Below the pieces are notes generated by a model that made no database searches, was not told the DNA's origin, and saw only the letters and a program-made list of their open reading frames with translations. A stretch of 64,000 nucleotides of DNA. Source: Neisseria uirgultaei (GTDB lineage: Bacteria; Pseudomonadota; Gammaproteobacteria; Burkholderiales; Neisseriaceae). Each line of letters begins with the position of its first letter. Positions within the stretch are counted from its first letter, which is position 1. Made by a program: the position numbers and the translations under genes. Where the stretch lies: positions 1-64,000 of the forward strand of contig NZ_CAUIYF010000005.1 of NCBI RefSeq assembly GCF_962719845.1, in the 5' to 3' direction. Shown one piece after another: positions 1 through 8,453 of this stretch.

Positions 1-21
1 AAAAAAAAAAAAAAAAAAAAA
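1..21. repeat. poly-A tract upstream of adhesin promoter
   Basis: A run of 21 A residues opens the window and may continue to the left. It lies 24 bp upstream of the -35 box of the following adhesin gene. Homopolymer tracts of this length are prone to slipped-strand length change in Neisseria, and nadA is known to be tuned by a repeat upstream of its promoter, so this tract is a candidate phase-variation element. Sequencing or assembly error in the count is possible. Confidence 0.7.
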
Positions 22-45
22 TGGATAAAATAATACAACGTATTA

Positions 46-74
46 TTTACAGAGTAAGGGTCTGAATATATAAT
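46..74 (+). promoter_or_regulatory. sigma-70 promoter of the collagen-like autotransporter
   Basis: TTTACA at 46-51, a 17 bp spacer and a perfect TATAAT at 69-74. This predicts transcription starting near 81, about 33 nt ahead of the ATG at 114. The GGAGG at 76-80 would then lie at or before the transcription start and is unlikely to act as ribosome binding site. Confidence 0.75.
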
Positions 75-113
75 CGGAGGATTACGTTAGCGTTAACTCT
101 AATTGGTACAATC

Positions 114-1400
114 ATGACCCACTCCGACAAAAAACATACGGCAATATCCAAACTCATCCTCACAGCAGCAGCCACAGGAATCGGCATATCCGCCATACCA
201 TACGCTCAGGCTGACGACAATAAGGTAACGACGGTTGGAAAGCTGGTTATAAACCCAATAACTGATGATGGCAACAATAAAAAAAATGTTGGCAATTGGA
301 ATTCGGGTACATATGAAATTGAGGAGACCATCATCGGCTATAACGGCGGTGGCACCTTGATTACCGAGATTGCAAATGGTGAGATTGGTTTGGGATCGAC
401 TGATGCGGTTACCGGAGGTCAACTGTATTCCTACGTACCTGAAAAGATTGAGAAAAAGCTTGAGGAATTTATTCAAGGTTTACCTGATAAAGTTGATTCT
501 GAATCAGACGTTAAAATTGAATATTCATCCGATAATGAACGACTAACCCTAACCCTTTCCGACAAATCGAAAGAGAAAATGAAAGGCGATAAAGGCGAAA
601 ACGGCAAATCTGCCTACGAAATCTGGAAAGAACAGAACACAACCCTTGACGACACATCCGAAGCCGCCTTCCTGAAATCCCTTAAAGGCGAACAGGGTGA
701 GAAAGGTGCACAAGGCGATAAAGGTGAACAGGGCGATAAAGGCGATAAAGGCGATAAAGGCGAACGCGGCCTACAAGGCGAACGCGGCCTCCAGGGTGAA
801 CGCGGCCTACAAGGCGATAAAGGTGAGCAAGGCGAACGCGGCGCTAATGGCGAAAACGGCAAATCCGCCTATGAAATCTGGAAATCTTTAGATACTGAAA
901 AACGTGCTAATAAAACAGAACAAGACTTTATCGACTCCCTCGGGGGGGGATTTACCCGAACCGAAGAATCGGACGGTACCATGCTGACCGCCAAAGGTAC
1001 AATTACTAATGAACGCCCCAATGGCGAAGTCCGTATAAGCGGCTTGGCGGCAGGCAGGATTTCTCCATCAAGCTCAGACGCAGTCAACGGCGCACAGTTG
1101 TTTGAGGTGCATGAACGGATTTCCTCTATAGAGCAAAAAGTCGACAAGTTGGATAAATCAATGAACGGCGGTATCGCCAAAGCAGGAGCGGTTGCACTCC
1201 TTCCTCAACCGACTTATGCAGGACACTCGATGGTATCCGCTTCTACGGCACACTACAATGGTGAACAGGCTCTTGCAATCGGTTACTCCAGCCTCTCAGA
1301 TAACGGCAAAGTAATCCTGAAGGCAGGTGCTTCGTTCAATTTCTCCGGCAACAATACCAAAAAACCGTTATTTGGAGCGGCTGTCGGCTATCAATGGTGA
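114..1400 (+). CDS. collagen-like trimeric autotransporter adhesin
   Basis: 428 aa surface protein. Residues 1-33 form a signal peptide. A neck-like motif (STDAVTGGQLY, about 95-105) is followed by a helix. A block of about 20 Gly-X-Y triplets (192-250, mostly GDK, GEQ, GER, GLQ) is collagen-like. It is bracketed by two copies of a GENGKSAYEIWK module (161-172, 247-258) that resembles modules of phage tail fibres. A second neck motif (about 310-330, ending SDAVNGAQLF) and a coiled coil lead to a C-terminal YadA-type four-strand anchor ending in aromatic W428. Family knowledge: such proteins trimerise, export themselves and bind host or cell surfaces. The start is uncertain because no good ribosome binding site precedes the ATG. 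The near-identical 9 bp triplet codons could change number by recombination. It is not NadA or NhhA by sequence; the ligand is unknown. Confidence 0.85.
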   Translation: MTHSDKKHTAISKLILTAAATGIGISAIPYAQADDNKVTTVGKLVINPITDDGNNKKNVGNWNSGTYEIEETIIGYNGGGTLITEIANGEIGLGSTDAVTGGQLYSYVPEKIEKKLEEFIQGLPDKVDSESDVKIEYSSDNERLTLTLSDKSKEKMKGDKGENGKSAYEIWKEQNTTLDDTSEAAFLKSLKGEQGEKGAQGDKGEQGDKGDKGDKGERGLQGERGLQGERGLQGDKGEQGERGANGENGKSAYEIWKSLDTEKRANKTEQDFIDSLGGGFTRTEESDGTMLTAKGTITNERPNGEVRISGLAAGRISPSSSDAVNGAQLFEVHERISSIEQKVDKLDKSMNGGIAKAGAVALLPQPTYAGHSMVSASTAHYNGEQALAIGYSSLSDNGKVILKAGASFNFSGNNTKKPLFGAAVGYQW

Positions 1401-1440
1401 TCTTCCGCCATCAATACCTATTGGAACACAGCCTATAGTA

Positions 1441-1474
1441 AAAATGCCGCACTTGCAGATAAGTGCGGCATTTT
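1441..1474 (+). terminator. intrinsic terminator after adhesin gene
   Basis: A perfect 14 bp stem (AAAATGCCGCACTT with its complement) around a 6 nt loop, ending in TTTT, 40 bp after the stop codon. Confidence 0.8.
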
Positions 1475-1528
1475 GGATTTTGTATGCAGGCCATATCCTA
1501 AAGTTGCCCATCTGCATACTTCGCCTTT

Positions 1529-1635
1529 TATAGTGGATTAAATTTAAACCAGTACAGCGTTGCCTTGCCTTGCCGTACTATCTGTACTGTCTGCGGCTTC
1601 GTCGCCTTGTCCTGATTTAAATTTAATCCACTATA
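1529..1635. repeat. Correia repeat enclosed element, short form
   Basis: A 107 bp element bounded by inverted TATAGTGGATTAAATTTAAA termini, lacking the internal segment with the IHF-type site found in the 155 bp copies at 4444 and 55222. It ends 19 bp upstream of the glycosyltransferase start. These elements can supply promoters or RNase III sites, so it probably influences that gene. Confidence 0.93.
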
Positions 1636-1654
1636 CAACAAATTAAGGATTCAG

Positions 1655-2575
1655 ATGTACTCCAACGATAAAGCAACCTCCGATAATCTACCCAGTATCA
1701 GCTTCATCCTGCCCGTCTATAATGTTGCACCCTATATCCCCCGCGCGCTCGAAAGCATATTGCTTCAAACGGTACGCAAAGAAATTATTTTGATAGATGA
1801 CGGTTCGACAGATGGCAGTGCGGAAATCCTGGCGAAATATATGCACCAATATCCCTTTATTACCGTTGTCAGCAGCCAAAACAGGGGCGTGGCGGCGGCA
1901 CGCAATGCCGGATTAAAACTTGCAACGGGGGATTTCATCATGTTCTTAGACCCTGATGACGAACTTTACCCCATAGATTTCGGTTTGTGGGCAAGACTTG
2001 CTCAAGATAACGGACTTCAAGCGATTAAAGGCGTATATCTCCGTCCTCCTTATGAAGAGGGGAAAAATATGTTGAGGTGTAAGCCCGTTTTTCAATTTAA
2101 AGAACAGCACAATGGGAAAATCTCATCTATGCAGGGGATATTGATGCAGAGTCTGCCTCATCACTGGCCTCTACACAATATGTGCTTTATGATTGACCGT
2201 CGCCACCTTGTCGCTACGGGCGTTACCTATCGCAACGGTATGCGTTTTGGGGAAGATATGGTTTTCATCTCTGAATTTCTGCTTGCAGGCGGAAAAGTCT
2301 TGGAGGTTGACATTCCCTTTTTTATTTACCACCGCAGAGAAGGAAGTCTGACAACCGCCCTACCCGACCACAGGCTGACCGATTACCTTCACAATCTGCT
2401 TACCTACCTCGTACCGCTGATGGAAAGGCAGACCGATTCAAGATACGCAGAAACTGTCCGTCAAATCCTACTGATTGAATTCGATAAAGTTGGCAGAATT
2501 GTCAAAAATATCCCTGAACTGAAGAAAGAATATGACAGCCTCTTTACGCAACTGCCGGATAAAAAATATCTTTGA
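1655..2575 (+). CDS. family 2 glycosyltransferase
   Basis: 306 aa GT-A fold enzyme. The N-terminal nucleotide-sugar domain shows SFILPVYN (15-22), the DDGSTDGS loop (48-55) and a DPDDELY metal-binding motif (99-105). GT2 enzymes transfer a sugar from a nucleotide donor to an acceptor, in Neisseria typically lipooligosaccharide, capsule or pilin glycan, but the donor and acceptor cannot be read here. There is no membrane segment. ATG with AAGGAT 8 bp upstream supports the start. The gene stands alone: a Correia element directly upstream, an inverted uptake-sequence pair downstream. No homopolymer tract suggesting phase variation is seen in the coding region. Confidence 0.85.
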   Translation: MYSNDKATSDNLPSISFILPVYNVAPYIPRALESILLQTVRKEIILIDDGSTDGSAEILAKYMHQYPFITVVSSQNRGVAAARNAGLKLATGDFIMFLDPDDELYPIDFGLWARLAQDNGLQAIKGVYLRPPYEEGKNMLRCKPVFQFKEQHNGKISSMQGILMQSLPHHWPLHNMCFMIDRRHLVATGVTYRNGMRFGEDMVFISEFLLAGGKVLEVDIPFFIYHRREGSLTTALPDHRLTDYLHNLLTYLVPLMERQTDSRYAETVRQILLIEFDKVGRIVKNIPELKKEYDSLFTQLPDKKYL

Positions 2576-2589
2576 CCATATGGGGGCAA

Positions 2590-2628
2590 ATGCCGTCTGA
2601 ATGCCTGAGAAGCTATTTCAGACGGCAT
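2590..2628. terminator. inverted DNA uptake sequence pair
   Basis: ATGCCGTCTGAA at 2590-2601 and its reverse complement at 2617-2628 can form a hairpin after the glycosyltransferase stop. This arrangement is the common neisserial terminator and also a DNA uptake signal. Confidence 0.8.
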
Positions 2629-2704
2629 TGTTTTATTTGGTAAGCAACTGTCTGCGTTGTATAATTGCCCGTTTTATAATCGATAATAAATCATAGGAAC
2701 CGCC

Positions 2705-4366
2705 ATGACAGAATCCATCACCCGCGACAGTATGCAATACGATGTCGTGATTGTCGGCGCAGGCCCGTCGGGTTTGTCCGCCGCCATCAAACTCAAGCAG
2801 CTTGCCGAACAAAACGGGCGCGAAATCAGCGTTTGCGTGGTGGAGAAAGGTTCGGAGGCGGGCGCGCATTCGCTGGCGGGCGCGGTTGTCGATCCGATTG
2901 CGTTGAATGAGCTAATTCCCGAATGGAAAGAAAAAGGCGCGCCGCTGACGCGCACGGTAACGCAGGACAAGGTGTTGTTCCTGACGGAGAAAAAAGCCTT
3001 CAATCTGCCAGTTACTCCTAATTTCGACAATCATGGCAACTACATCGCCAGCTTGGGCGAAGTCGTGCGCTGGTTGGCGGAGCAGGCGGAAAATATGGGC
3101 GTGGAAATCTATCCGGGCTTTGCCGCCGCCGAAGTGCTGTATCACGAAGACGGCTCGGTCAAAGGTATTGCGACCGGCAATATGGGTGTGGGCAAAGACG
3201 GCGAGCCGACCGATTCATTCCAGCCCGGCATGGAGCTTTGGGCGCAGCAAACCCTGTTTGCCGAAGGCTGCCGAGGTTCGCTTTCCAAGCAAATCATCGA
3301 ACGCTTCCAACTCGACCAAAACAGCCAGCCGCAAACTTACGGCTTGGGCATTAAAGAAGTTTGGGAAGTGCCGTCTGAACAGCATCAGCCCGGCTTGGTG
3401 GTACACAGCGCGGGCTGGCCGCTGGACAGCAAAACCTACGGCGGCGCGTTTGTTTACCATTTCGACGACAACAAAGTCGCCGTCGGCTTCGTGGTCGGTT
3501 TGGACTATCAAAACCCGTATCTGTCTCCGTTTGAAGAGTTCCAGCGTTTCAAAACCCATCCTGAAATCCGCAAAACCTTTGAAGGCGGCCGCCGTATTGC
3601 TTACGGCGCGCGTTCGCTGATTGAAGGCGGTTTGCAAAGCCTGCCGAAGCTTTCGTTCAAAGGCGGCGTTTTAATCGGCGATGCGGCGGGTTTTCTGAAT
3701 ATGCCGCGCATCAAAGGCATCCATACCGCGATGAAGTCTGCCATGCTTGCCGCCGAAGCCGTGTTCCCCTTGTTGGAAAACCTTGAAGAAGTGGAAAGCT
3801 TCGACAGTGGCAAAGAAGCGGCGGATTATCAGCAACGTTTTGAACAAAGCTGGCTGTATCAAGAGCTTTACGCCGCGCGCAATGTCCGTCCGTCATTCAA
3901 ATGGGGCGTTTACCTCGGCTCGCTTTATACAGGCATCGACCAGATGATTTTCAGAGGCAAGGCCCCGTGGACTTTGAAACATCACGGCAAAGACAACGAG
4001 CAGCTCAAAAAAGCCGCCGAATGCAAGCCGATTGATTATCCGAAACCCGACGGCGTGTTGACCTTTGACCGCTTAAGCAGCGTCTTCCTCGCCAATCTCG
4101 CGCACGAAGAAAACCAGCCCGACCATTTGGTGTTGAACAATCCGCAAACGATGATAGATGTGAACTATAAAGAATACGCCTCACCCGAAACGCGCTATTG
4201 TCCGGCCGGCGTGTATGAAATCGTCGAAGAAAACGGCAGCCCGCGCCTGCAAATCAACGCCGCCAACTGCGTTCACTGCAAAACGTGCGACATCAAAGAC
4301 CCGACGCAAAACATCACTTGGATTTGTCCCGAAGGTGCGAGCGGGCCGAATTACGGCGGGATGTAA
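2705..4366 (+). CDS. etfD: electron transfer flavoprotein-ubiquinone oxidoreductase
   Basis: 553 aa inner-membrane-associated flavoprotein that passes electrons from reduced ETF to ubiquinone. The N-terminal FAD-binding Rossmann motif GAGPSG lies at 18-23. The C-terminal ferredoxin-like domain has the 4Fe-4S ligands C522, C525, C528 and C541 in the CVHCKTCDIKDP context typical of this family. Length matches the family (about 550 aa in bacteria). ATG preceded by AGGAA supports the start. The ETF subunits are not in this window. It stands alone between uptake-sequence terminators. Confidence 0.95.
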   Translation: MTESITRDSMQYDVVIVGAGPSGLSAAIKLKQLAEQNGREISVCVVEKGSEAGAHSLAGAVVDPIALNELIPEWKEKGAPLTRTVTQDKVLFLTEKKAFNLPVTPNFDNHGNYIASLGEVVRWLAEQAENMGVEIYPGFAAAEVLYHEDGSVKGIATGNMGVGKDGEPTDSFQPGMELWAQQTLFAEGCRGSLSKQIIERFQLDQNSQPQTYGLGIKEVWEVPSEQHQPGLVVHSAGWPLDSKTYGGAFVYHFDDNKVAVGFVVGLDYQNPYLSPFEEFQRFKTHPEIRKTFEGGRRIAYGARSLIEGGLQSLPKLSFKGGVLIGDAAGFLNMPRIKGIHTAMKSAMLAAEAVFPLLENLEEVESFDSGKEAADYQQRFEQSWLYQELYAARNVRPSFKWGVYLGSLYTGIDQMIFRGKAPWTLKHHGKDNEQLKKAAECKPIDYPKPDGVLTFDRLSSVFLANLAHEENQPDHLVLNNPQTMIDVNYKEYASPETRYCPAGVYEIVEENGSPRLQINAANCVHCKTCDIKDPTQNITWICPEGASGPNYGGM

Positions 4367-4443
4367 ACCTTATTCCACCGTTACGCCCGGTCAGGAATAA
4401 GGAATGGGGCAGTTGTTCAAACCTGCCCCGTTTGAACCCATAA

Positions 4444-4600
4444 TATAGTGGATTAAATTTAAATCAGAACAAGGCGACGAAGCCGCAGACAGTACAAATA
4501 GTACGGAACCGATTCACTTGGTGCTTCAGCACCTTAGAGAATCGTTCTCTTTGAGCTAAGGTGAGGCAACGCTGTACTGGTTTAAATTTAATCCACTATA
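4444..4600. repeat. Correia repeat enclosed element, long form
   Basis: A 157 bp element with inverted TATAGTGGATTAAATTTAAA ends and the internal segment containing the GCTTCAGCACCTTAGAGAAT hairpin region and IHF-like sequence. It fills most of the gap between etfD and nosL. Confidence 0.93.
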
Positions 4601-4603
4601 AAA

Positions 4604-4641
4604 ATGCCGTCTGAACCTTGGCTTCAACGTTCAGACGGCAT
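4604..4641. terminator. inverted DNA uptake sequence pair after nosL
   Basis: ATGCCGTCTGAA and its complement separated by 14 nt, immediately after the nosL stop codon (minus strand) and beside the Correia element. It probably ends the nos operon. Confidence 0.75.
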
Positions 4642-4653
4642 TTTTGTTTGGAT

Positions 4654-5148
4654 TTACTTGAAAATATAAGCATCAGGCATATCGTCGAAACCGACAACCT
4701 TACCGCCTTTATCCTTTGCAAATTTTTCAGCCTGCTCCTTGTTGCCGAACGGCAGCGCGTCTTCCGCACCCATACCGCCGATAAAGCCGCTGTCAATGAC
4801 ATAAAAGGCTTTTTTCGCATCTATCCACTCCGTGTCGGCATTGGGATTCGTCCAATCGGTAACATTACCCATATCGGTAACGTAAATCACGCGTATGCCT
4901 TTAGGCTCTTCGGGCAGTTTGGTATAGCCGAACATCTGCTTGATGGTGGAGAACCAAACGGGCTGATCGGGTTTGCCGTTCAAGAAAATCTGGGCTTTGG
5001 GGCCGTTGTGTTCGGTCAGGTTCATACTGCAATAGTGTCCGACCGAACGGTCGCTAATCTGCTGAGGTAAAGGAGGCGCCGCCTCTTCCGCCTGCCGGCA
5101 GGCACTTAAGGCGAAAACGGCAACAATTGCCAACAGGGTTTTTTTCAT
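4654..5148 (-). CDS. nosL: NosL copper-binding lipoprotein
   Basis: 164 aa. Signal peptide with lipobox LSAC places the lipidated cysteine at 17. The Cys-Ser-Met motif at 40-42 (HYCSM) is the family's Cu(I) site. NosL delivers copper to the assembly machinery of the CuZ centre of nitrous oxide reductase in the periplasm. The start overlaps the nosY stop by 4 nt, so translation is probably coupled. It is the last gene of the nos operon and has normal length for the family. Confidence 0.93.
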   Translation of the reverse strand: MKKTLLAIVAVFALSACRQAEEAAPPLPQQISDRSVGHYCSMNLTEHNGPKAQIFLNGKPDQPVWFSTIKQMFGYTKLPEEPKGIRVIYVTDMGNVTDWTNPNADTEWIDAKKAFYVIDSGFIGGMGAEDALPFGNKEQAEKFAKDKGGKVVGFDDMPDAYIFK

Positions 5149-5975
5149 ATTTGTCGCTTTCTAAAAATTCCGGCTGCCAAAACAAGCGGAATGATAACCC
5201 ATAAAACCTGCGCGGTCAGCAAAACGGGGACGGTCAGGCTGATTTGTCCGCTCAAACCCGCCATACCCGCATACATAGCCGTATTTTCGTAACCGGTCAG
5301 GTTGAGCAGGCGGTAAATGTCGGTGGGATTGAACAGCAGCACCGTTTCAACGACGGGCGCGGTGATAACCTGTTTTGAGTCGGCAACCAGAATACCCAAA
5401 AGGGCCATATCGAAGATGACGACGAAAAACAACCACACACCGATGGAAATACCGGCCGCTGTCCCCCGTTCTTTGACTTTCGCACTGATCAAGTAACCCA
5501 TAGACAGAAAAGCCGCACCGAGGATGACGCTGGCGGCAATCAACAGCGCAAAGGGTTTCCAAGCGGCGATGTCGAAACTGCCGTTGGCAAGTTGCAGCGT
5601 AATGCCTGCCAATCCGTAGCCTGCCGTGGTGGCGAGTGCGAGGATGATGAGATGTCCGACAAACTTGCCGGCAAGGATTTGGTTGCGCGAAATGGGATAA
5701 CTCAACAGCAACGCCATCGTACCGCGCTCAATCTCCCCAATCAGTGCATCGTAGGAGAGCAGCATGGCAATCAGCGGAATCAGGAAAATAGACAGGCTCG
5801 ACAGGCTGACGACGGTAACGGTCAGCGGATCGACCTTGACCGAACCGGTGGGCGAGCTGCCGAGAAAACCCAAAGAAAGGGCGAGTGCGGCAAGCAGGAG
5901 GGCGGCGGCAAGCACCCAGCGGTTACGCAGGCTGTCGCGGACTTCTTTGCCGGTAATAATCCAAACGGGGTTCAT
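5145..5975 (-). CDS. nosY: NosY ABC transporter permease
   Basis: 276 aa integral membrane protein with about six hydrophobic segments, an ABC-2 type permease. With NosF it forms an ABC complex that, together with NosD, supports maturation of the CuZ site of NosZ. It overlaps nosF upstream (ATGA, 4 nt) and nosL downstream (4 nt), a tight translationally coupled block. No truncation is seen. Confidence 0.92.
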   Translation of the reverse strand: MNPVWIITGKEVRDSLRNRWVLAAALLLAALALSLGFLGSSPTGSVKVDPLTVTVVSLSSLSIFLIPLIAMLLSYDALIGEIERGTMALLLSYPISRNQILAGKFVGHLIILALATTAGYGLAGITLQLANGSFDIAAWKPFALLIAASVILGAAFLSMGYLISAKVKERGTAAGISIGVWLFFVVIFDMALLGILVADSKQVITAPVVETVLLFNPTDIYRLLNLTGYENTAMYAGMAGLSGQISLTVPVLLTAQVLWVIIPLVLAAGIFRKRQI

Positions 5976-6868
5976 ACGTCCTCCCTTTTCAAGAACTGTG
6001 CATACATTTCGTCAAGCGTCGGCGTGTGGATGTCGAGATAGGCAAGGTCGGACAGGCTGCCCAGCTCACCCAAAAGGTTCATGCGTTCTTCCGCCTGACA
6101 TTGTGCCCGATAAGAAATGCCGTCTGAAAGCGGCTGCCAGCGGCTGCTCAAGGTGCGCGGTGCATTGAGGCGGATATTGACGGTCAGCGGCAGTCCGCTT
6201 TGAACGTGCAATTCGTCCATACTGCCGTCAGCAACCTTAACGCCGTTTTTCATCACGATAATGCGGTCGGCGTGCCCGTCCAACTCGGCAAGGGCGTGGG
6301 TACTGAGCAATACGGTCGCGCCGCGCCCGTTGAGTTCGCGCACGACTTCGTAAAACATTTGTCGTGATGCAGGGTCAAGGCCGGTTGTCGGTTCGTCAAA
6401 CAGCAGGACTTTGGGTTCGCCCAGCAGGGCTTGTGCCAAGGCAAGGCGTTGGCGCATCCCTTTAGAATAAGTGCCGACGCGGCGGTGTGCCGCCTGGGAA
6501 ATGCCGACACGCTCAAGCAGCCCTCGGTTCTGCGTGAGCGGCTGTTTTTTAAGTTTCGCGTAAAAATCCAGCGTTTCGATGCCGGTCAGCGAAGGGTGCA
6601 GCGCAACGGTTTCGGGCAGGTAGCCGATTTGGCTGCGAAGCCGCGCCCCCGCTTTGCTGCCGGTACGTTCGCCCAAAAGCATCACTTCGCCTTCGGTCGG
6701 GGTAATCAGCCCGAGTATCAGCTTCATAATGGTGGACTTGCCCGCGCCGTTGTGTCCGGCAAGCCCGACGCTTTCTCCTGCCTTCAAAACCAAATCGACT
6801 TGGTTGACGGCTTTTTGCGCCCCGAAGCGTTTGGTTACCTTCCTCAATTCGACATGATGTGTGGTCAT
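5972..6868 (-). CDS. nosF: NosF ABC transporter ATPase
   Basis: 298 aa cytoplasmic ATPase. Walker A GHNGAGKST at 38-46, an ABC signature YSKGMRQRL and Walker B LLFDEPTTGLD are all intact. It powers the NosFY complex for nitrous oxide reductase maturation. I chose the ATG at 6868 because an AAAGGA site precedes it. A longer in-frame start at 6898 would begin inside a DNA uptake sequence (MPSEN) and lacks a ribosome binding site. Confidence 0.93.
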   Translation of the reverse strand: MTTHHVELRKVTKRFGAQKAVNQVDLVLKAGESVGLAGHNGAGKSTIMKLILGLITPTEGEVMLLGERTGSKAGARLRSQIGYLPETVALHPSLTGIETLDFYAKLKKQPLTQNRGLLERVGISQAAHRRVGTYSKGMRQRLALAQALLGEPKVLLFDEPTTGLDPASRQMFYEVVRELNGRGATVLLSTHALAELDGHADRIIVMKNGVKVADGSMDELHVQSGLPLTVNIRLNAPRTLSSRWQPLSDGISYRAQCQAEERMNLLGELGSLSDLAYLDIHTPTLDEMYAQFLKREDV

Positions 6869-6886
6869 GGTTGTTCCTTTTGTGTT

Positions 6887-6920
6887 TTCAGACGGCATTT
6901 GAATCCGGATGCCGTCTGAA
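6887..6920. terminator. uptake sequence pair between nosD and nosF
   Basis: Two uptake sequences in opposite orientation separated by 10 nt between nosD and nosF. It could attenuate transcription inside the operon. Confidence 0.6.
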
Positions 6921-6925
6921 GCAGA

Positions 6926-8281
6926 CTAGTTCAAAGAACCGTTTTCCGCCCTGCCCCACTCCGACTGCCGCGTTTCGGCTTCTTTGAGCAGCTCGTCCTT
7001 CATCGCCTGATAACGGGTTTGAATTTTGGGGGCATAAGGCTTCATCAGCGGTTTGCTGTCCACCACGCCGCCGGGCAGAACGGCAGGAAACTGCGCCTGC
7101 GCCCATTTGACGATGCTGATTGCGGGACTGTTCATCAAGAGGCGCGATACGGGCGCGCGCCAGATGATTTGGTCGATGATGCCGTTGGGACGGTACGCGC
7201 TGTCGCCGAAGCCGTCGCCGTTCAAATCGAACGCGCTGTTGTCGCTCCAGTAGTTGCCGTGTCCGCCCTCGCTCCAGTCGAGAAAGCGCGTGCTGACGTA
7301 TTTGACCTGGCTTTCGTTGTTGATAAAGGAATTGTCGTGCAGGGACGTGCCTTCGATGGCGGCGGTAAAGTGTATGCCGATTTGGCAGTTTTCAAAATGA
7401 TTGGCGGACAGTTTGTCGTAGTTGGCATTGTAGGCAAAAACGCACTTGCCCGCCTTGTTGATAATGTTGTCGTGAATATCGGAATAGTTGACATAGTTGA
7501 GCATAATGCCCTGATCGCGGCTGCCGACGGCGATATTGTCAAACACTTTGAGCCGTTCGGAAAACATCAGCACATAGCCCATATTGTTGCCCACGGAAAT
7601 ATTGCCGCTGACTTCGCTGTCGTTGGTGTACATATAGTGGACGGCGAAACGCAAATCGCTGAAGCGGTTGTTTTTATAGGTGTTGTGCGTGCTGGTGTTG
7701 GAAAAAATGCCGTCCCGCCCTTTGGAAATGTCGTTGCCGACGACTTGCGCGCCGGGCGCGTTCCAAACGGTAACGCCGTTGCCGCGCTCATTCACGCGCA
7801 AAGTCGCGTCGCCGACGATTTTATTCTCGCGCACCATCGCATCGGCAGAACCGTGCAGATAGACACCGACCGAATTATCGAAAATATTGTTGTGTTCAAT
7901 CAGGGTGCGCGGAGCGGTTTCTTCGAGATAAATACCGGCATCCATTGCTGGCAGGCTCATACCGGAACGGGTAACGGTCAGGTTGCGGAGCGTTACGTCT
8001 GGCGCATGTACGGCTATGGTGCGACCGCTCCTGTCCCCTTCGATGGTTGCAGAACGGTCGGCAGGCCCTTCAATCGTAATCGGTTTGTCGATATAAAGTT
8101 TGGTTTGATATACGCCGGAAGCCAGTTTGAGCGTATCGCCCGCCCGGGCGCGGGCAAAAATTTCGGCAAGGTTGTCTTGCGGGGAAACGTGGACGACGGC
8201 TGCCGATGCCGTCTGAAAAATGCTGCCGGCGGCAAGTATCAGCACGGCCTTCAGCCATATACGGAGCGCGGATGTGTGCAT
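6926..8281 (-). CDS. nosD: NosD periplasmic copper-processing protein
   Basis: 451 aa with an N-terminal signal peptide ending near TASAA, followed by a right-handed parallel beta-helix of NosD/CASH repeats (repeated NxI/GI-type rungs such as NNIFDNSVGVYLHG). NosD works with NosFY and NosL in building the Cu4S cluster of NosZ. The ATG at 8281 is preferred over the upstream in-frame ATG near 8329 because AGAGGGA lies 6 bp upstream and the signal peptide then starts properly. An uptake-sequence hairpin lies between it and nosF. Confidence 0.92.
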   Translation of the reverse strand: MHTSALRIWLKAVLILAAGSIFQTASAAVVHVSPQDNLAEIFARARAGDTLKLASGVYQTKLYIDKPITIEGPADRSATIEGDRSGRTIAVHAPDVTLRNLTVTRSGMSLPAMDAGIYLEETAPRTLIEHNNIFDNSVGVYLHGSADAMVRENKIVGDATLRVNERGNGVTVWNAPGAQVVGNDISKGRDGIFSNTSTHNTYKNNRFSDLRFAVHYMYTNDSEVSGNISVGNNMGYVLMFSERLKVFDNIAVGSRDQGIMLNYVNYSDIHDNIINKAGKCVFAYNANYDKLSANHFENCQIGIHFTAAIEGTSLHDNSFINNESQVKYVSTRFLDWSEGGHGNYWSDNSAFDLNGDGFGDSAYRPNGIIDQIIWRAPVSRLLMNSPAISIVKWAQAQFPAVLPGGVVDSKPLMKPYAPKIQTRYQAMKDELLKEAETRQSEWGRAENGSLN

Positions 8282-8392
8282 AGTGTCCCTCTGTTTCGTT
8301 CGGTATGGCCGAACAAAATAAAGCATCATTCAAATGTGCCTGTTTTTATAGCGAAACCGCCTGAAACGGTACGGCAAGCGGTTTGGCTATAA

Positions 8393-8427
8393 ATGCCGTC
8401 TGAAGACCTGTTGCCTTCAGACGGCAT
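8393..8427. terminator. inverted DNA uptake sequence pair after nosZ
   Basis: ATGCCGTCTGAA at 8393-8404 and its complement at 8416-8427 between nosZ and nosD. It may reduce expression of the accessory genes relative to nosZ. Confidence 0.7.
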
Positions 8428-8453
8428 TCTCCATATTCAGCCGTCAGACTGCA

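Noticed and set aside
697..891. Plus and minus frames across the collagen triplets
   Set aside because: They are frame-shifted readings of the 9 bp repeats of the adhesin.
7019..8392. 457-codon open frame on the plus strand across nosD
   Set aside because: Shadow of the nosD beta-helix repeats; the nos operon reading is clearly correct.
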